Below are positions 7,913 through 15,312 of a stretch of 23,117 nt of DNA, piece after piece. The notes beneath the pieces are model-generated. The model ran no database searches, was not told the origin of the DNA, and was given only the letters and a program-made list of their open reading frames with translations. The stretch covers positions 1 through 23,117 of the forward strand of contig CALGVO010000124.1 in the NCBI GenBank assembly GCA_937930135.1, in the 5' to 3' direction. Every line of letters starts with the position of its first letter. The first letter of the stretch is position 1. A program made the translations under genes and the position numbers. This DNA is from an uncultured Synechococcus sp. Its GTDB lineage: Bacteria; Cyanobacteriota; Cyanobacteriia; PCC-6307; Cyanobiaceae.

Positions 7913-9279
7913 TGGCTTGAGGTCTCGATCACCGAGTGATAAATCCTGGAAAGATCACTCGCGCAGGCCTCCACATCACGCAGGTGATCGGATGGAACAG
8001 GACGATGTTGACGTCTCCGATAGACCCAGCGATACAGCGGACCTTCACTGAATCCCAGGCTGAGGATGTCGCTCCATCGATTGGGCTCCATCATCGGTAA
8101 GGTGAAAACACCTTCTTGGCCCTCTAGAGCTGACAATCCACCCGCATTGGTTGTGATGATCGGAAGACCATAGGCCAGGGCTTCTCTGGCGACAAATCCG
8201 TACACTTCATGCCACAACGATGGCATCGCCACGAGATCTGTCTGTGAAAAGATGAAGGGCAGATCGGCTCTGTCGTAAGGCCCTTGCAGTGTGACGACGT
8301 CGGGGTGATCTTGGCTGATGTGTTTGATCGCTAGCTGGCTCGATTGATTGCCGTGGTAGCTGGTTGGACAAGGGCCATGCAGCTGAATAGCAACGATATT
8401 GTGCAGGTCTGACTGAAGACAAGCTTGGCAGAAGAGAAGCTGGCCTTTGTGCGGTGCAATCGTTCCGAGGATGGCGATGCGTATTTTGTTATGGGTTGCG
8501 GGTGCTGAGCTTTGCTTCTCTCTGCTCAGGCTTTCTCGTGAAAAGACGAGGTTGAGCCCATTTTCAATGGTTTGGATCGGGCTGGTGATTCCGTGTAGCT
8601 GGTGAATGTGAGCGGCTTGTCGAGATGGTGAAATCACTGCTGCTGCATGCTTTAAGCAGTGATCGCTGTATTGAGTCCAGGCTGTTTTGAGAGATAGCGG
8701 TCGTGATGACCTAAGATTTGAGTGGTTATGATGAGATTGATAGTATTCCGATGACTCGAGGCTTTTGGCTGTTTGATAAGGCCAGGTCTGCAAGGCATTC
8801 TGTTCCCAGGATTCGTGATCAGTTGGGTCGATGATGGTGTTTTGATTGCTGAACAATTGGCCGCGAGGGTCGAGCGTCCAATAGTCATGCAAGGTTGCCA
8901 CGCAGGGCAGTGATTTGCTGAGAGTGGCAATGGCTCGGATGCCAAAAAATAAATTGTGATGGAAATCAAGAAGGTCGAGTTGATGGTGATTGACCCAGTG
9001 TTCGAGGATGACTTCAGCTTGTGGCACCCGCTGAAAATCCATCAGGCATTTGGTGTCTTCATAGCAGTAATTCATTTCCTGGATCTGAATGCCATTGTCC
9101 ATCCAGCCACGCGTGGCAAAGCGTTCGCCCGATCCCGTGGTATTCACGCAATGCACAAAAACCTGATGGCCAATGGCGCGTAAGTCATGGGCGATTCCGT
9201 GAACATGGGTTTCCAGGCCACCGCGATGCTCATCGCCCCAGGCAAAAGAGACAAGGCCGATCTTGAGTGAGCGCCTCAT
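7867..9279 (-). CDS. GT4-family glycosyltransferase
   Basis: A 470-residue retaining GT-B glycosyltransferase. The N-terminal domain has IGLVSFAWGDEHRGGLETHV (7-26) with the glycine-rich acceptor-side loop, and VATLHDYWTLDPRG (127-140). The C-terminal nucleotide-sugar domain has IAILGTIAPHKGQ (268-280) and PSLWHEVYGFVAREALAYG (353-371), which contains the EX7E pair (E358/E366). The start at 9279 is chosen over an in-frame extension to 9444 because family homology begins immediately after MRRSLK, and the longer frame runs into the upstream gene. The gene is visibly poorer in GC than the GT2 and GT61 genes to its left, so it may have joined the locus separately. It lies 38 bp after the beta-barrel-like gene on the same strand. 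Confidence 0.88.
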   Translation of the reverse strand: MRRSLKIGLVSFAWGDEHRGGLETHVHGIAHDLRAIGHQVFVHCVNTTGSGERFATRGWMDNGIQIQEMNYCYEDTKCLMDFQRVPQAEVILEHWVNHHQLDLLDFHHNLFFGIRAIATLSKSLPCVATLHDYWTLDPRGQLFSNQNTIIDPTDHESWEQNALQTWPYQTAKSLESSEYYQSHHNHSNLRSSRPLSLKTAWTQYSDHCLKHAAAVISPSRQAAHIHQLHGITSPIQTIENGLNLVFSRESLSREKQSSAPATHNKIRIAILGTIAPHKGQLLFCQACLQSDLHNIVAIQLHGPCPTSYHGNQSSQLAIKHISQDHPDVVTLQGPYDRADLPFIFSQTDLVAMPSLWHEVYGFVAREALAYGLPIITTNAGGLSALEGQEGVFTLPMMEPNRWSDILSLGFSEGPLYRWVYRRRQHRPVPSDHLRDVEACASDLSRIYHSVIETSSHQSTQTAIPNGRPST

Positions 9280-9317
9280 AGTCGATTGAAAACTATTGCT
9301 GGAAAGCTTGTGTGCAA

Positions 9318-10772
9318 TCAGAATTTGATTTGCAGCGACGCCTGCAGACTCAGCCGTACCCGTTCTGTCAAAACGGCATCGGGGAGTGGTACGCGCTCTG
9401 GAAAGCCATCGATTGGCGTAACGCGGCAGCCGGGGTATTCGCAATTGCTCACAATGCTTTCAATCATGGGGGTGATGACCAGACCGATTTCGTTGAATGG
9501 CCTCCAACTGATGCCTGCGTTGAGATTGCGGCCGCTCCATTCACCGATGATGTGTAGACCATCCAAGGCTTCAATGGCAATGGAGGCTATGGGATTAATT
9601 TGTCCATAGTCGCTGCCTGTTCTTAGTGCTCGCTTGAAGCGTTCGTTGCTGCAGGGATTGGTTGGAGTGAATCCATAAGTTGCACAGCCTGCATCTCTCA
9701 GGGCCTGAGATTGGTCTTGGAAGGTTTGCTCGATTGGTTTGAATTCGCCGTTGCCGACCCCTGCCGTGAGGTAGAGATTGCGAAACCATGGGCTTGCATT
9801 TCCAGGAGGCTTAAGTCTGAGGCGTTGACTGCCCACAAAGTAAAAATTGCGGGTCATGTCTGAAAAGGTGAAATCCTGGCTGTCCCAGGTGATCAGATTC
9901 TCGACCCCTGTTCGGAAGGACGTGTCTGGACCAATGGCTTTGGAATAATGTAGACCTGTCTGGACACCTTGAAGGATGCGGTTGCTGTCGACGAGAGGCC
10001 CATCACCACTTCCAATGGCGCCCGAAATGGTTTCAGCACTGGTTGTTATGAAAAATCCACCCCAGGTTTGGGTGTCGCCAAATCCTAGATTGAAATAGGT
10101 GCTTCCGTTGGCCTGAGTATCGAGTGATTTTTGCCAGTCATCAAAGGTGGTAAACGCTTCACAAGGTCCTTTCCCCAGGGTGCAATCGGTTCCGGTCACG
10201 CTGACGTCAAACATGACGCCATAGGGGCCATATCCGTTTGGGACGAGATAACTGATTTGTGGTAGCCATCGCTCATTGCGCCACAACGCTCTCGAGCTGG
10301 AGTAAGTGGGAGAGGCTTCATCGAAAGCGCGCCGTGCGATCTGAATGGCTTCAGTCGCGTTTTGGATCACCATTTGAGGGTTTTCCTCCGCCACGATCAC
10401 GCTCTCGCTGTCCACCGGTTCCCACACCAGCCCTGCATTGGCGCTGATGGTTGGGTTCGCTTCCGGCATCACCGCAATCGAGGTGCTGCTGGGTGTGCTG
10501 TCGCTCGGTGTGTTGTTGCTGGGGATTACCGGTTCCCAAACGAGCGTGGTCGGTTGCGGCGGTGGTGTGGTCGACGTCAACGTCGACGTTGGCGGTTCGG
10601 TTGCCGCGGGCACGGGTTCCCACAGGAGGGGCTTCGCAACAACGGTGTTGGCCGCGTTGTTCTCCGGCAACGCCGGCAGGGGGGGGACCGGTTGCCACTG
10701 CAGCTCCTGCGCCGAAGCGGCGGTGCCGCTGGCGGTGAGCAACAGCAGGGCTGCAAGCCAGCTGCGGGTCAT
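9318..10772 (-). CDS. Secreted, probably outer-membrane beta-barrel protein with WEPV repeats
   Basis: A 484-residue protein with a signal peptide (MTRSWLAALLLLTASGTAASAQ, cleavage near A21). The start is the ATG at 10772, whose ATGA overlaps the phosphatase stop. Residues 22-125 are Pro/Thr/Ser-rich and carry four copies of W-(Q/E)-P-V (26-29, 51-54, 79-82, 117-120). Residues 160-484 look like outer-membrane beta-strands: alternating hydrophobic/aromatic stretches (STYFNLGFGDTQTWGGFFIT, NFYFVGSQRLRL, IIGEWSGRNLNAGISWRP) and a C-terminal phenylalanine (LQASLQIKF). Six cysteines fall in three close pairs (197/204, 363/374, 444/449), suggesting disulfides. I do not recognise a named family. Its place in the Wzc operon suggests an envelope role in polysaccharide export or attachment, which is an inference. 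Confidence 0.7.
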   Translation of the reverse strand: MTRSWLAALLLLTASGTAASAQELQWQPVPPLPALPENNAANTVVAKPLLWEPVPAATEPPTSTLTSTTPPPQPTTLVWEPVIPSNNTPSDSTPSSTSIAVMPEANPTISANAGLVWEPVDSESVIVAEENPQMVIQNATEAIQIARRAFDEASPTYSSSRALWRNERWLPQISYLVPNGYGPYGVMFDVSVTGTDCTLGKGPCEAFTTFDDWQKSLDTQANGSTYFNLGFGDTQTWGGFFITTSAETISGAIGSGDGPLVDSNRILQGVQTGLHYSKAIGPDTSFRTGVENLITWDSQDFTFSDMTRNFYFVGSQRLRLKPPGNASPWFRNLYLTAGVGNGEFKPIEQTFQDQSQALRDAGCATYGFTPTNPCSNERFKRALRTGSDYGQINPIASIAIEALDGLHIIGEWSGRNLNAGISWRPFNEIGLVITPMIESIVSNCEYPGCRVTPIDGFPERVPLPDAVLTERVRLSLQASLQIKF

Positions 10773-11260
10773 GCCGCCACTCCCACGTGGTTGAGTTGTC
10801 GCAACAACGCCAGCTGGCGCGGCAGTGGGTTGGTGCCGGGGTGCACCTGCATCAGATAGTCGAGCGCCTCGGTGGGGGAGAGTGCCTGGGTTTGCACCAA
10901 CCAGGCCATGCACAACAGCGGCGAACGCTCCATGGCTGCCACGCAATGCACAAACACTGGTCCCACCTGGCGCAGCGCCGCCAGCTGTTGAAGCGCGTCC
11001 TCCAGCTGCCCCAGTTCGAGCACGTCTGCACTGCGGTGATCCGGCAGCACCAGGCGCTTGCAGCAAAAGCGCTCCTCCAGACCGGCTGGGGCTGGGGCTT
11101 CCTCGTTGCTGCAGAGACTGAACACAGCGCGGATGCCGGCGTCGTGCAGCCGTTGCAGATGCTGCTCAGCCCGCGGTGCCGGACCCACCGCCAGTGCATC
11201 GACGAGCACCCAGTCGATCCGGAAGCGACGGGGCGATAGGGCTGTGATCGGCGCCACCAT
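10769..11260 (-). CDS. Dual-specificity/tyrosine phosphatase-like protein (HCX5R)
   Basis: A 163-residue protein. VFVHCVAAMERSP (102-114) holds the cysteine-dependent phosphatase signature: nucleophile C106 and phosphate-binding R112. D74 in LVLPDHRSADVLE is a good candidate for the general acid. The size and AGIRAVFSL segment fit a compact dual-specificity phosphatase; the canonical Gly in HCXXGXXR is replaced by Ala. The start is the ATG at 11260, which shares one base with the Wzc stop (TGATG). A TTG at 11275 would only add MARQL. Most polysaccharide autokinases are paired with a low-molecular-weight (Wzb) or PHP-type (CpsB) phosphatase; here this unrelated fold occupies that slot, so dephosphorylation of the autokinase tyrosine tail is the natural inference. 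Confidence 0.8.
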   Translation of the reverse strand: MVAPITALSPRRFRIDWVLVDALAVGPAPRAEQHLQRLHDAGIRAVFSLCSNEEAPAPAGLEERFCCKRLVLPDHRSADVLELGQLEDALQQLAALRQVGPVFVHCVAAMERSPLLCMAWLVQTQALSPTEALDYLMQVHPGTNPLPRQLALLRQLNHVGVAA

Positions 11261-13770
11261 CAGCTGTCGAGCCAACGCATCAGCTGGCGCCGGCGCTGAG
11301 CCACCCGCTCGCGCAGGCTGCTGGGGGCTTTCGGGGCCGCTGTCACCCGTCGTTGCTGACGGGATGCTCCCGCAGCGTCGCCGCCCTCAGGCTCCGCTTC
11401 GGCGTAATGGGCGTAGGCCGCTGCAGGGTCGTAGGCGGCATAGCCGTAGCTGCCATAGCCATAGCCATAGCCATAGCCATAGCCATAGCCATAGCCATAC
11501 TTTCCGTAGCCGTATTGGCCGTAGCCGTAGGCCGAGGCACCCTGTCGCTCCGGTTTAATCGCATTGGTGACGATGCCCAGCAGGGGGGCACCGCTGCTGC
11601 GGATGCGATTCACCGCTTCCCGGGGCAGGCCGCGATCGACGCGATCCAGGCTCACCAGCAACATCAGACCATCGCAGTGTTCGGCCACCAGGGCGGCATC
11701 GGCGAGACCGAGCACCGGTGGCGTGTCGAACAGGATCAGATCAAACTCGCCACTCGCTTCGAGGTCCTGCACCAGTTGGTGCATACGCCCGGAACTGAGC
11801 AGCCGGGCGGGATCCGGGGGACGGCGTCCGGCGGTGATCACCGACCACCCCTCATAGCCCTCCACCTGTTGCAGAGCGTCGCGCCAGGCGGGCGCTTCAT
11901 CGCTGAGCAGATTGGACAGTCCGCGCAGGTTGTTGAGCCCCAAGCGGGTGTGCAACTGCGGTTTGCGCATGTCGGCATCAATCAGCAGCACCCGTTGGCC
12001 CATTTCCGAAAGGGTTTTCGCCAGCAGGCTGATCACCAGTGATTTGCCTTCCGACGGCAGGGAGCTGGTGAGGGCGATCGAGCGCAGCGGCCGGTCGCTG
12101 TTGAGGAAGCGCAGCGACGTGAATAGGTTGCGGAAGGCCTCTTGATAGAAGAAGCGTTGGTAACGGGCCTCCTGTTTCTGCTGGGGATCGCTCACCGGCA
12201 GGGTCTGAGTGTCGAGCTCCTTGAGCATGAAGCGCTTGTTTTCTCGCACCCCCTGGAAAAAACTCACATAAGGAACGTGGCCCAGTAGGGGCAAGCCCAG
12301 CTCATCCTTCACTTCACCGGCATGGTGGAACACATGATCCATGCGATCGCGCAGCAAGCCGGCGCCAGCGCCGGCCACCAGCCCCAACACCGCGCCAAGA
12401 GCAAGGTTGCGCGGCACCGAGGGTTTGATCGGATCGGGATTGATTTCCGGTGGATCAATCACCCGCCAGGGCACGCTGCGCTGGGCGATTTCCAGTTGGA
12501 AATTCTCACGAGCGCTCACGAGGCCGGCCAGGTTCTCCTGCGCAATCGTGAGCCGGGTCTGCAGGGCTTCGTATTGCTTGATCAACGCCGGTTGTTTGAG
12601 GAACTGGGCATTGAGTTCCTGCTCCTGGGCCCTTGCTGTGGCGAGGCGGCCGGCATTGAGGCTGAGCGCGGCATCCACCGCTTCCAATTGGTTTTTGCGT
12701 AGCAGCGGTTTGAGCTGATTGAGCCGTGCCTCCAGGCCTTGCACCATGGAGGAGTCAGGGTTGTATTTGGAGCGGGCTTCCGCCAGCTCTGTTTCCACCT
12801 TGAGCAGTTGTTGCAACAGGCTCTGGTCCACATCGCTGATGGTGAGGCCTTGAACGCTGCCGCTGGCGGTTGTGCCGTTACCAAGGCCACCGATCGCTTC
12901 CTGGAAGCCGCGGGCGGAGAGGGTGCCGTTGGCGATTTCCTGGCGCACCTTGAGCAGGCGGTTGCGTCCGGCCTGCAGATCGAGCGCCATAGCGGCCATG
13001 CTCGCTTCGCGTTCCTTGAGCGCTCCCCCTTCAGTGGAGGGCTCAAGCAGAGAGTGCTGGCGCCTGAAAGCGGCCACTTCAGACTGGATTTGGTCGGTTT
13101 TGGCCTGCAGCGCCGGCGCTTGTTTGTTCAGGAAGGCCAGGCCATCGGCCAGGCGTTGCTGCCGTTGCTGCAGGGCGGCCTGGAGATAGGCCGCGCTCAG
13201 GGCCTTGAGCAGGGCTTCATCCTGCTCAGGATCGCGGCCGGTGAGGCTCACCTTGAGCACGCCTTCCGCTTCTTGGCGCTTTTCGCCGCCGGTGCTGATC
13301 GTGATGCGACCGGCGAGGGAGTTTTCATCGAGATCGAAACGGCGCGCGATCGGGCCGAGCAGCAGCGGGCTCTGCAGCACCTCGATCAGGGTGGGGATGT
13401 CGTTGCTGGTGGTGTTGCGGGCCAGCTCCTCAAACATGGTGTCGTTGAGCCCTGCGGCAGCAGCGCGACCGCCCCCACCCTCGGTGCTGATCGGGTCGGT
13501 GATCAGCAGGGCAAAGGAGCCCGCATACACCGGCCGGAACACCCGTTGATACACCGTGACCAGTCCGGCCAAGCCGAACACGGCAGCGGCGGTCACACCC
13601 ACCAGTTTTTTGCGCCGCCTCAGGGCGCGCCACACCTCGCGCAGGTCGATCTCGTTGTCACTGCTGCCCATGCCGGGTGGCACCTGCCCGAGGTCGCGCA
13701 CCTGAACGGTCTGGATGCCCTGGGGATTGAAATCCGGGCTCTGGCCAGGGCTGGCAACGAGATTCGACAT
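11260..13770 (-). CDS. wzc: Wzc-like polysaccharide co-polymerase and tyrosine autokinase (BY-kinase)
   Basis: An 836-residue inner-membrane protein. It has a Wzz-type chain-length domain (about 40-150), a first membrane segment at about 55-76, a long periplasmic coiled coil (about 190-430), the PXXP-type stretch INPDPIKPSVP, a second membrane segment at about 455-473, and a cytoplasmic kinase domain. Kinase motifs are Walker A SSLPSEGKSLV (569-579), Walker A' LLIDADMRKPQ (595-605) and Walker B LILFDTPPV (678-686). The tail 747-789 has 17 tyrosines, eight of them in perfect Tyr-Gly repeats (757-772), followed by an unusual basic extension (about 803-836). It controls polymer length and export through cycles of tyrosine autophosphorylation, working with the divergent Wza-like protein. 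ATG start at 13770, without an evident Shine-Dalgarno sequence. Confidence 0.93.
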   Translation of the reverse strand: MSNLVASPGQSPDFNPQGIQTVQVRDLGQVPPGMGSSDNEIDLREVWRALRRRKKLVGVTAAAVFGLAGLVTVYQRVFRPVYAGSFALLITDPISTEGGGGRAAAAGLNDTMFEELARNTTSNDIPTLIEVLQSPLLLGPIARRFDLDENSLAGRITISTGGEKRQEAEGVLKVSLTGRDPEQDEALLKALSAAYLQAALQQRQQRLADGLAFLNKQAPALQAKTDQIQSEVAAFRRQHSLLEPSTEGGALKEREASMAAMALDLQAGRNRLLKVRQEIANGTLSARGFQEAIGGLGNGTTASGSVQGLTISDVDQSLLQQLLKVETELAEARSKYNPDSSMVQGLEARLNQLKPLLRKNQLEAVDAALSLNAGRLATARAQEQELNAQFLKQPALIKQYEALQTRLTIAQENLAGLVSARENFQLEIAQRSVPWRVIDPPEINPDPIKPSVPRNLALGAVLGLVAGAGAGLLRDRMDHVFHHAGEVKDELGLPLLGHVPYVSFFQGVRENKRFMLKELDTQTLPVSDPQQKQEARYQRFFYQEAFRNLFTSLRFLNSDRPLRSIALTSSLPSEGKSLVISLLAKTLSEMGQRVLLIDADMRKPQLHTRLGLNNLRGLSNLLSDEAPAWRDALQQVEGYEGWSVITAGRRPPDPARLLSSGRMHQLVQDLEASGEFDLILFDTPPVLGLADAALVAEHCDGLMLLVSLDRVDRGLPREAVNRIRSSGAPLLGIVTNAIKPERQGASAYGYGQYGYGKYGYGYGYGYGYGYGYGSYGYAAYDPAAAYAHYAEAEPEGGDAAGASRQQRRVTAAPKAPSSLRERVAQRRRQLMRWLDS
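11452..11499 (-). repeat. In-frame hexanucleotide tandem repeat coding for (Tyr-Gly)8
   Basis: Read on the coding (minus) strand, the stretch is eight perfect tandem copies of TATGGC, each encoding Tyr-Gly, inside the tyrosine cluster of the Wzc-like kinase. The codon choice is uniform (always TAT, GGC), while flanking Tyr-Gly pairs use TAC and GGA/GGC. That points to recent expansion by replication slippage rather than slow selection for amino acids. Because the unit is six bases, gain or loss of copies keeps the frame. Confidence 0.95.
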
Positions 13771-13875
13771 TGCCGCGACTGAGGAGATGCACTATTAAAG
13801 CCCCGGGTGCAACACGTTGTGATCTGTCATGGGACACTACATCCGCTATCACGACCTTTCAGCACGCTTCTCCCC
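13771..13875. promoter_or_regulatory. Divergent wzc/wza intergenic region
   Basis: These 105 bp separate the start codons of the divergent autokinase and exporter genes and must hold both promoters unless the genes are read from outside. On the minus strand a TTTAATA stretch (13793-13799) could serve as a -10 element for wzc, with a short leader. I find no convincing -35 partner and no clear plus-strand promoter. A GTG at 13807 is in frame with wza but would give an N-terminus without a signal peptide. Confidence 0.4.
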
Positions 13876-15003
13876 ATGACCCGGTTGCGAACTCTTGCCT
13901 TGGCGTCATGGTTGGCCAGTCAGCCCCTCCTGGCTGCTGGGGTGTTAGCAGCTCCGTCGTTGGAGGCACCGATCGTGGCGCCAGCCACCCAGACCCAGAG
14001 CGGCATGAACCGCAGCGATCTGGTGTTGCAGGGCGACGCTTACATCATCGGCCCCGGCGATGTGCTCGACCTCAAGCTGTTTGATGCGCCGGAGTTATCG
14101 GGGCAGCTGGAGGTGCTCAATGATGGTTCAGTGCCCCTGCCCCTGATCGGCAGCGTGCGACTCAGCGGGCTGACCCTGCAGCAGGCCACGGTGTGGGTGC
14201 AAACCTTGATGGGGCAGCAACTGCTGCGCCCGGATCTGCAGCTGCGGGTGGTGCGACCGCGGCCGATTCGGGTGGCGCTCGTGGGTCAGGTGGAGCGGCC
14301 CGGTATTTATTCCCTCACCGTGAGTGAGACGGTGCAAACCGAGGGCGGCCCCACCACCAGCGTCAGCGGCTTGCCCACGGTGGTGGATGCGATTCAGAAG
14401 GCGGGGGGGATCACCCAGAAGGCGAATCTGCGCGAAGTGGTGCTGCAGCGGCGGTTGCCGGGCAGCGATCAACCGGTGCGCTACAAGCAGGCGAAGCTGA
14501 ACCTGCTCGATCTGATCCTGGAGGGCAACCAGACCCAGAACCCCTTTCTGTTTGATGGCGACACCATTCGCCTGGCACGGGTGGACGAGACGCCGGAAGA
14601 AGCGATTGAACTTGCAGCGGTGAACCTCTCGCCGCAGGTGATCAACATCAATGTGATTGGCGAAGTGGAAACCCCGGGACGGTTGCAATTGCAGGCGAAC
14701 ACGCCTTTGGTGCAGGCGGTGTTGGCGGCTGGTGGCCCCAAGGCCTGGCGGGCGAACAAGGGCAACGTGGAGCTGGTGCGGATCAATCGCAACGGTTCGG
14801 CCACCCTGGAGCGTTTTGCGATTGATTTGAGTCAAGGAGCTTCGAATGACAAAAACCCACCCCTGCGTGATGGCGACACCGTGAAGGTGAATCGCAGCGG
14901 CCTCGCCCAGGCGAGCGATGCGATCAATGCCGTGAGCCAACCGGTGAGCGGCTTGGTCACGATCTGGACCCTGCTGCGCCTGGTGAACGACACCACGAAC
15001 TGA
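13876..15003 (+). CDS. wza: Wza-like outer-membrane polysaccharide export protein
   Basis: A 375-residue protein. Starting at the ATG at 13876 gives a normal signal peptide (MTRLRTLALASWLASQPLLA); an in-frame GTG at 13807 would bury it, so it was rejected. Residues 54-130 are the Poly_export domain (YIIGPGDVLDLKLFDAPEL, GSVPLPLIGSVRLSGLT). Two SLBB domains follow (about 131-215 with VALVGQVERPGIYSL, and about 256-335 with INVIGEVETPGRLQL). The C-terminal helix (345-375, ending IWTLLRLVNDTTN) corresponds to the membrane-spanning helix of the Wza alpha-barrel. There is no cysteine anywhere, so the lipoprotein anchor of E. coli Wza is missing. It forms the outer-membrane pore for polysaccharide and is divergent from its expected partner, the Wzc-like kinase. 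Confidence 0.92.
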   Translation: MTRLRTLALASWLASQPLLAAGVLAAPSLEAPIVAPATQTQSGMNRSDLVLQGDAYIIGPGDVLDLKLFDAPELSGQLEVLNDGSVPLPLIGSVRLSGLTLQQATVWVQTLMGQQLLRPDLQLRVVRPRPIRVALVGQVERPGIYSLTVSETVQTEGGPTTSVSGLPTVVDAIQKAGGITQKANLREVVLQRRLPGSDQPVRYKQAKLNLLDLILEGNQTQNPFLFDGDTIRLARVDETPEEAIELAAVNLSPQVININVIGEVETPGRLQLQANTPLVQAVLAAGGPKAWRANKGNVELVRINRNGSATLERFAIDLSQGASNDKNPPLRDGDTVKVNRSGLAQASDAINAVSQPVSGLVTIWTLLRLVNDTTN

Positions 15004-15038
15004 GCCGGCGGTATTTGTGGTTGCAACACCTCCTTTTC

Positions 15039-15056
15039 GGGGGGGGGGGGGGGGGG
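15039..15056 (+). repeat. 18-base poly-G tract upstream of the Nif11 gene
   Basis: An uninterrupted run of 18 G lies between the wza stop and the Nif11-domain start, ending 28 bp before the ATG. The last G begins GATACT (15056-15061), which resembles a -10 hexamer. The tract would then fill the 17-bp spacer behind a weak -35 (CTTTTC, 15033-15038). Such tracts slip readily during replication and are also prone to sequencing error, so the exact length is uncertain. Confidence 0.85.
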
Positions 15057-15084
15057 ATACTCAGCTGTTGCGAGTTGATTGTTC

Positions 15085-15312
15085 ATGGCCTCGGCTCTCG
15101 AGATGTTCGTCGGCGCAGTGGAGCGTTCGCATGAACATCAGCAGCGTGTGTCGGTAGCCACAACGCCGGAGCAGATCACGGCCCTGGCGGCTGAGTTGGG
15201 TTGCTCAGTGTCCATTCAAGATCTGCGTGCGGTGTCGCGGGATTTGTGCGCCACCTGGTGGCCCTGGTCGGAGAAGGGGCATGCCTGGCGTCGCGCCTTT
15301 TTTGGCGGTTGA
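15085..15312 (+). CDS. Nif11-domain small protein
   Basis: A 75-residue protein. The pattern EMFVGAVERSHEHQQRV, then ATTPEQITALAAELGCSVS, then IQDLRAV matches the Nif11 (nif11-like leader peptide) domain: a short helix, the T-P-E-x-I-x-x-L-A core, and the G-(C/F)-x-(V/F)-(S/T)-x-x-D-L turn. The tail (ATWWPWSEKGHAWRRAFFGG) resembles the W/F-P-W...W-R-R-x-F-F ending I recall from stand-alone cyanobacterial Nif11 proteins. It stops right after a Gly-Gly, with no core peptide behind it, and no modification enzyme or peptidase-containing transporter is nearby, so a RiPP precursor role is not supported here. The start is the ATG at 15085; a TTG two codons earlier is possible. No good ribosome-binding site. 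Confidence 0.7.
   Translation: MASALEMFVGAVERSHEHQQRVSVATTPEQITALAAELGCSVSIQDLRAVSRDLCATWWPWSEKGHAWRRAFFGG

Noticed and set aside
10773..11066. 98-residue extension of the barrel-like protein
   Set aside because: It would bury the signal peptide and overlap almost the whole phosphatase gene; ATG at 10772 overlaps the phosphatase stop in the usual way.
11452..11499. CRISPR-like short repeats
   Set aside because: The units are contiguous six-base coding repeats without spacers; no CRISPR array or cas gene is present in the window.
12739..13782. 347-codon plus-strand frame opposite the Wzc-like gene
   Set aside because: Shadow of the kinase coding sequence; His/Gly/Ala-rich translation without recognisable domains.
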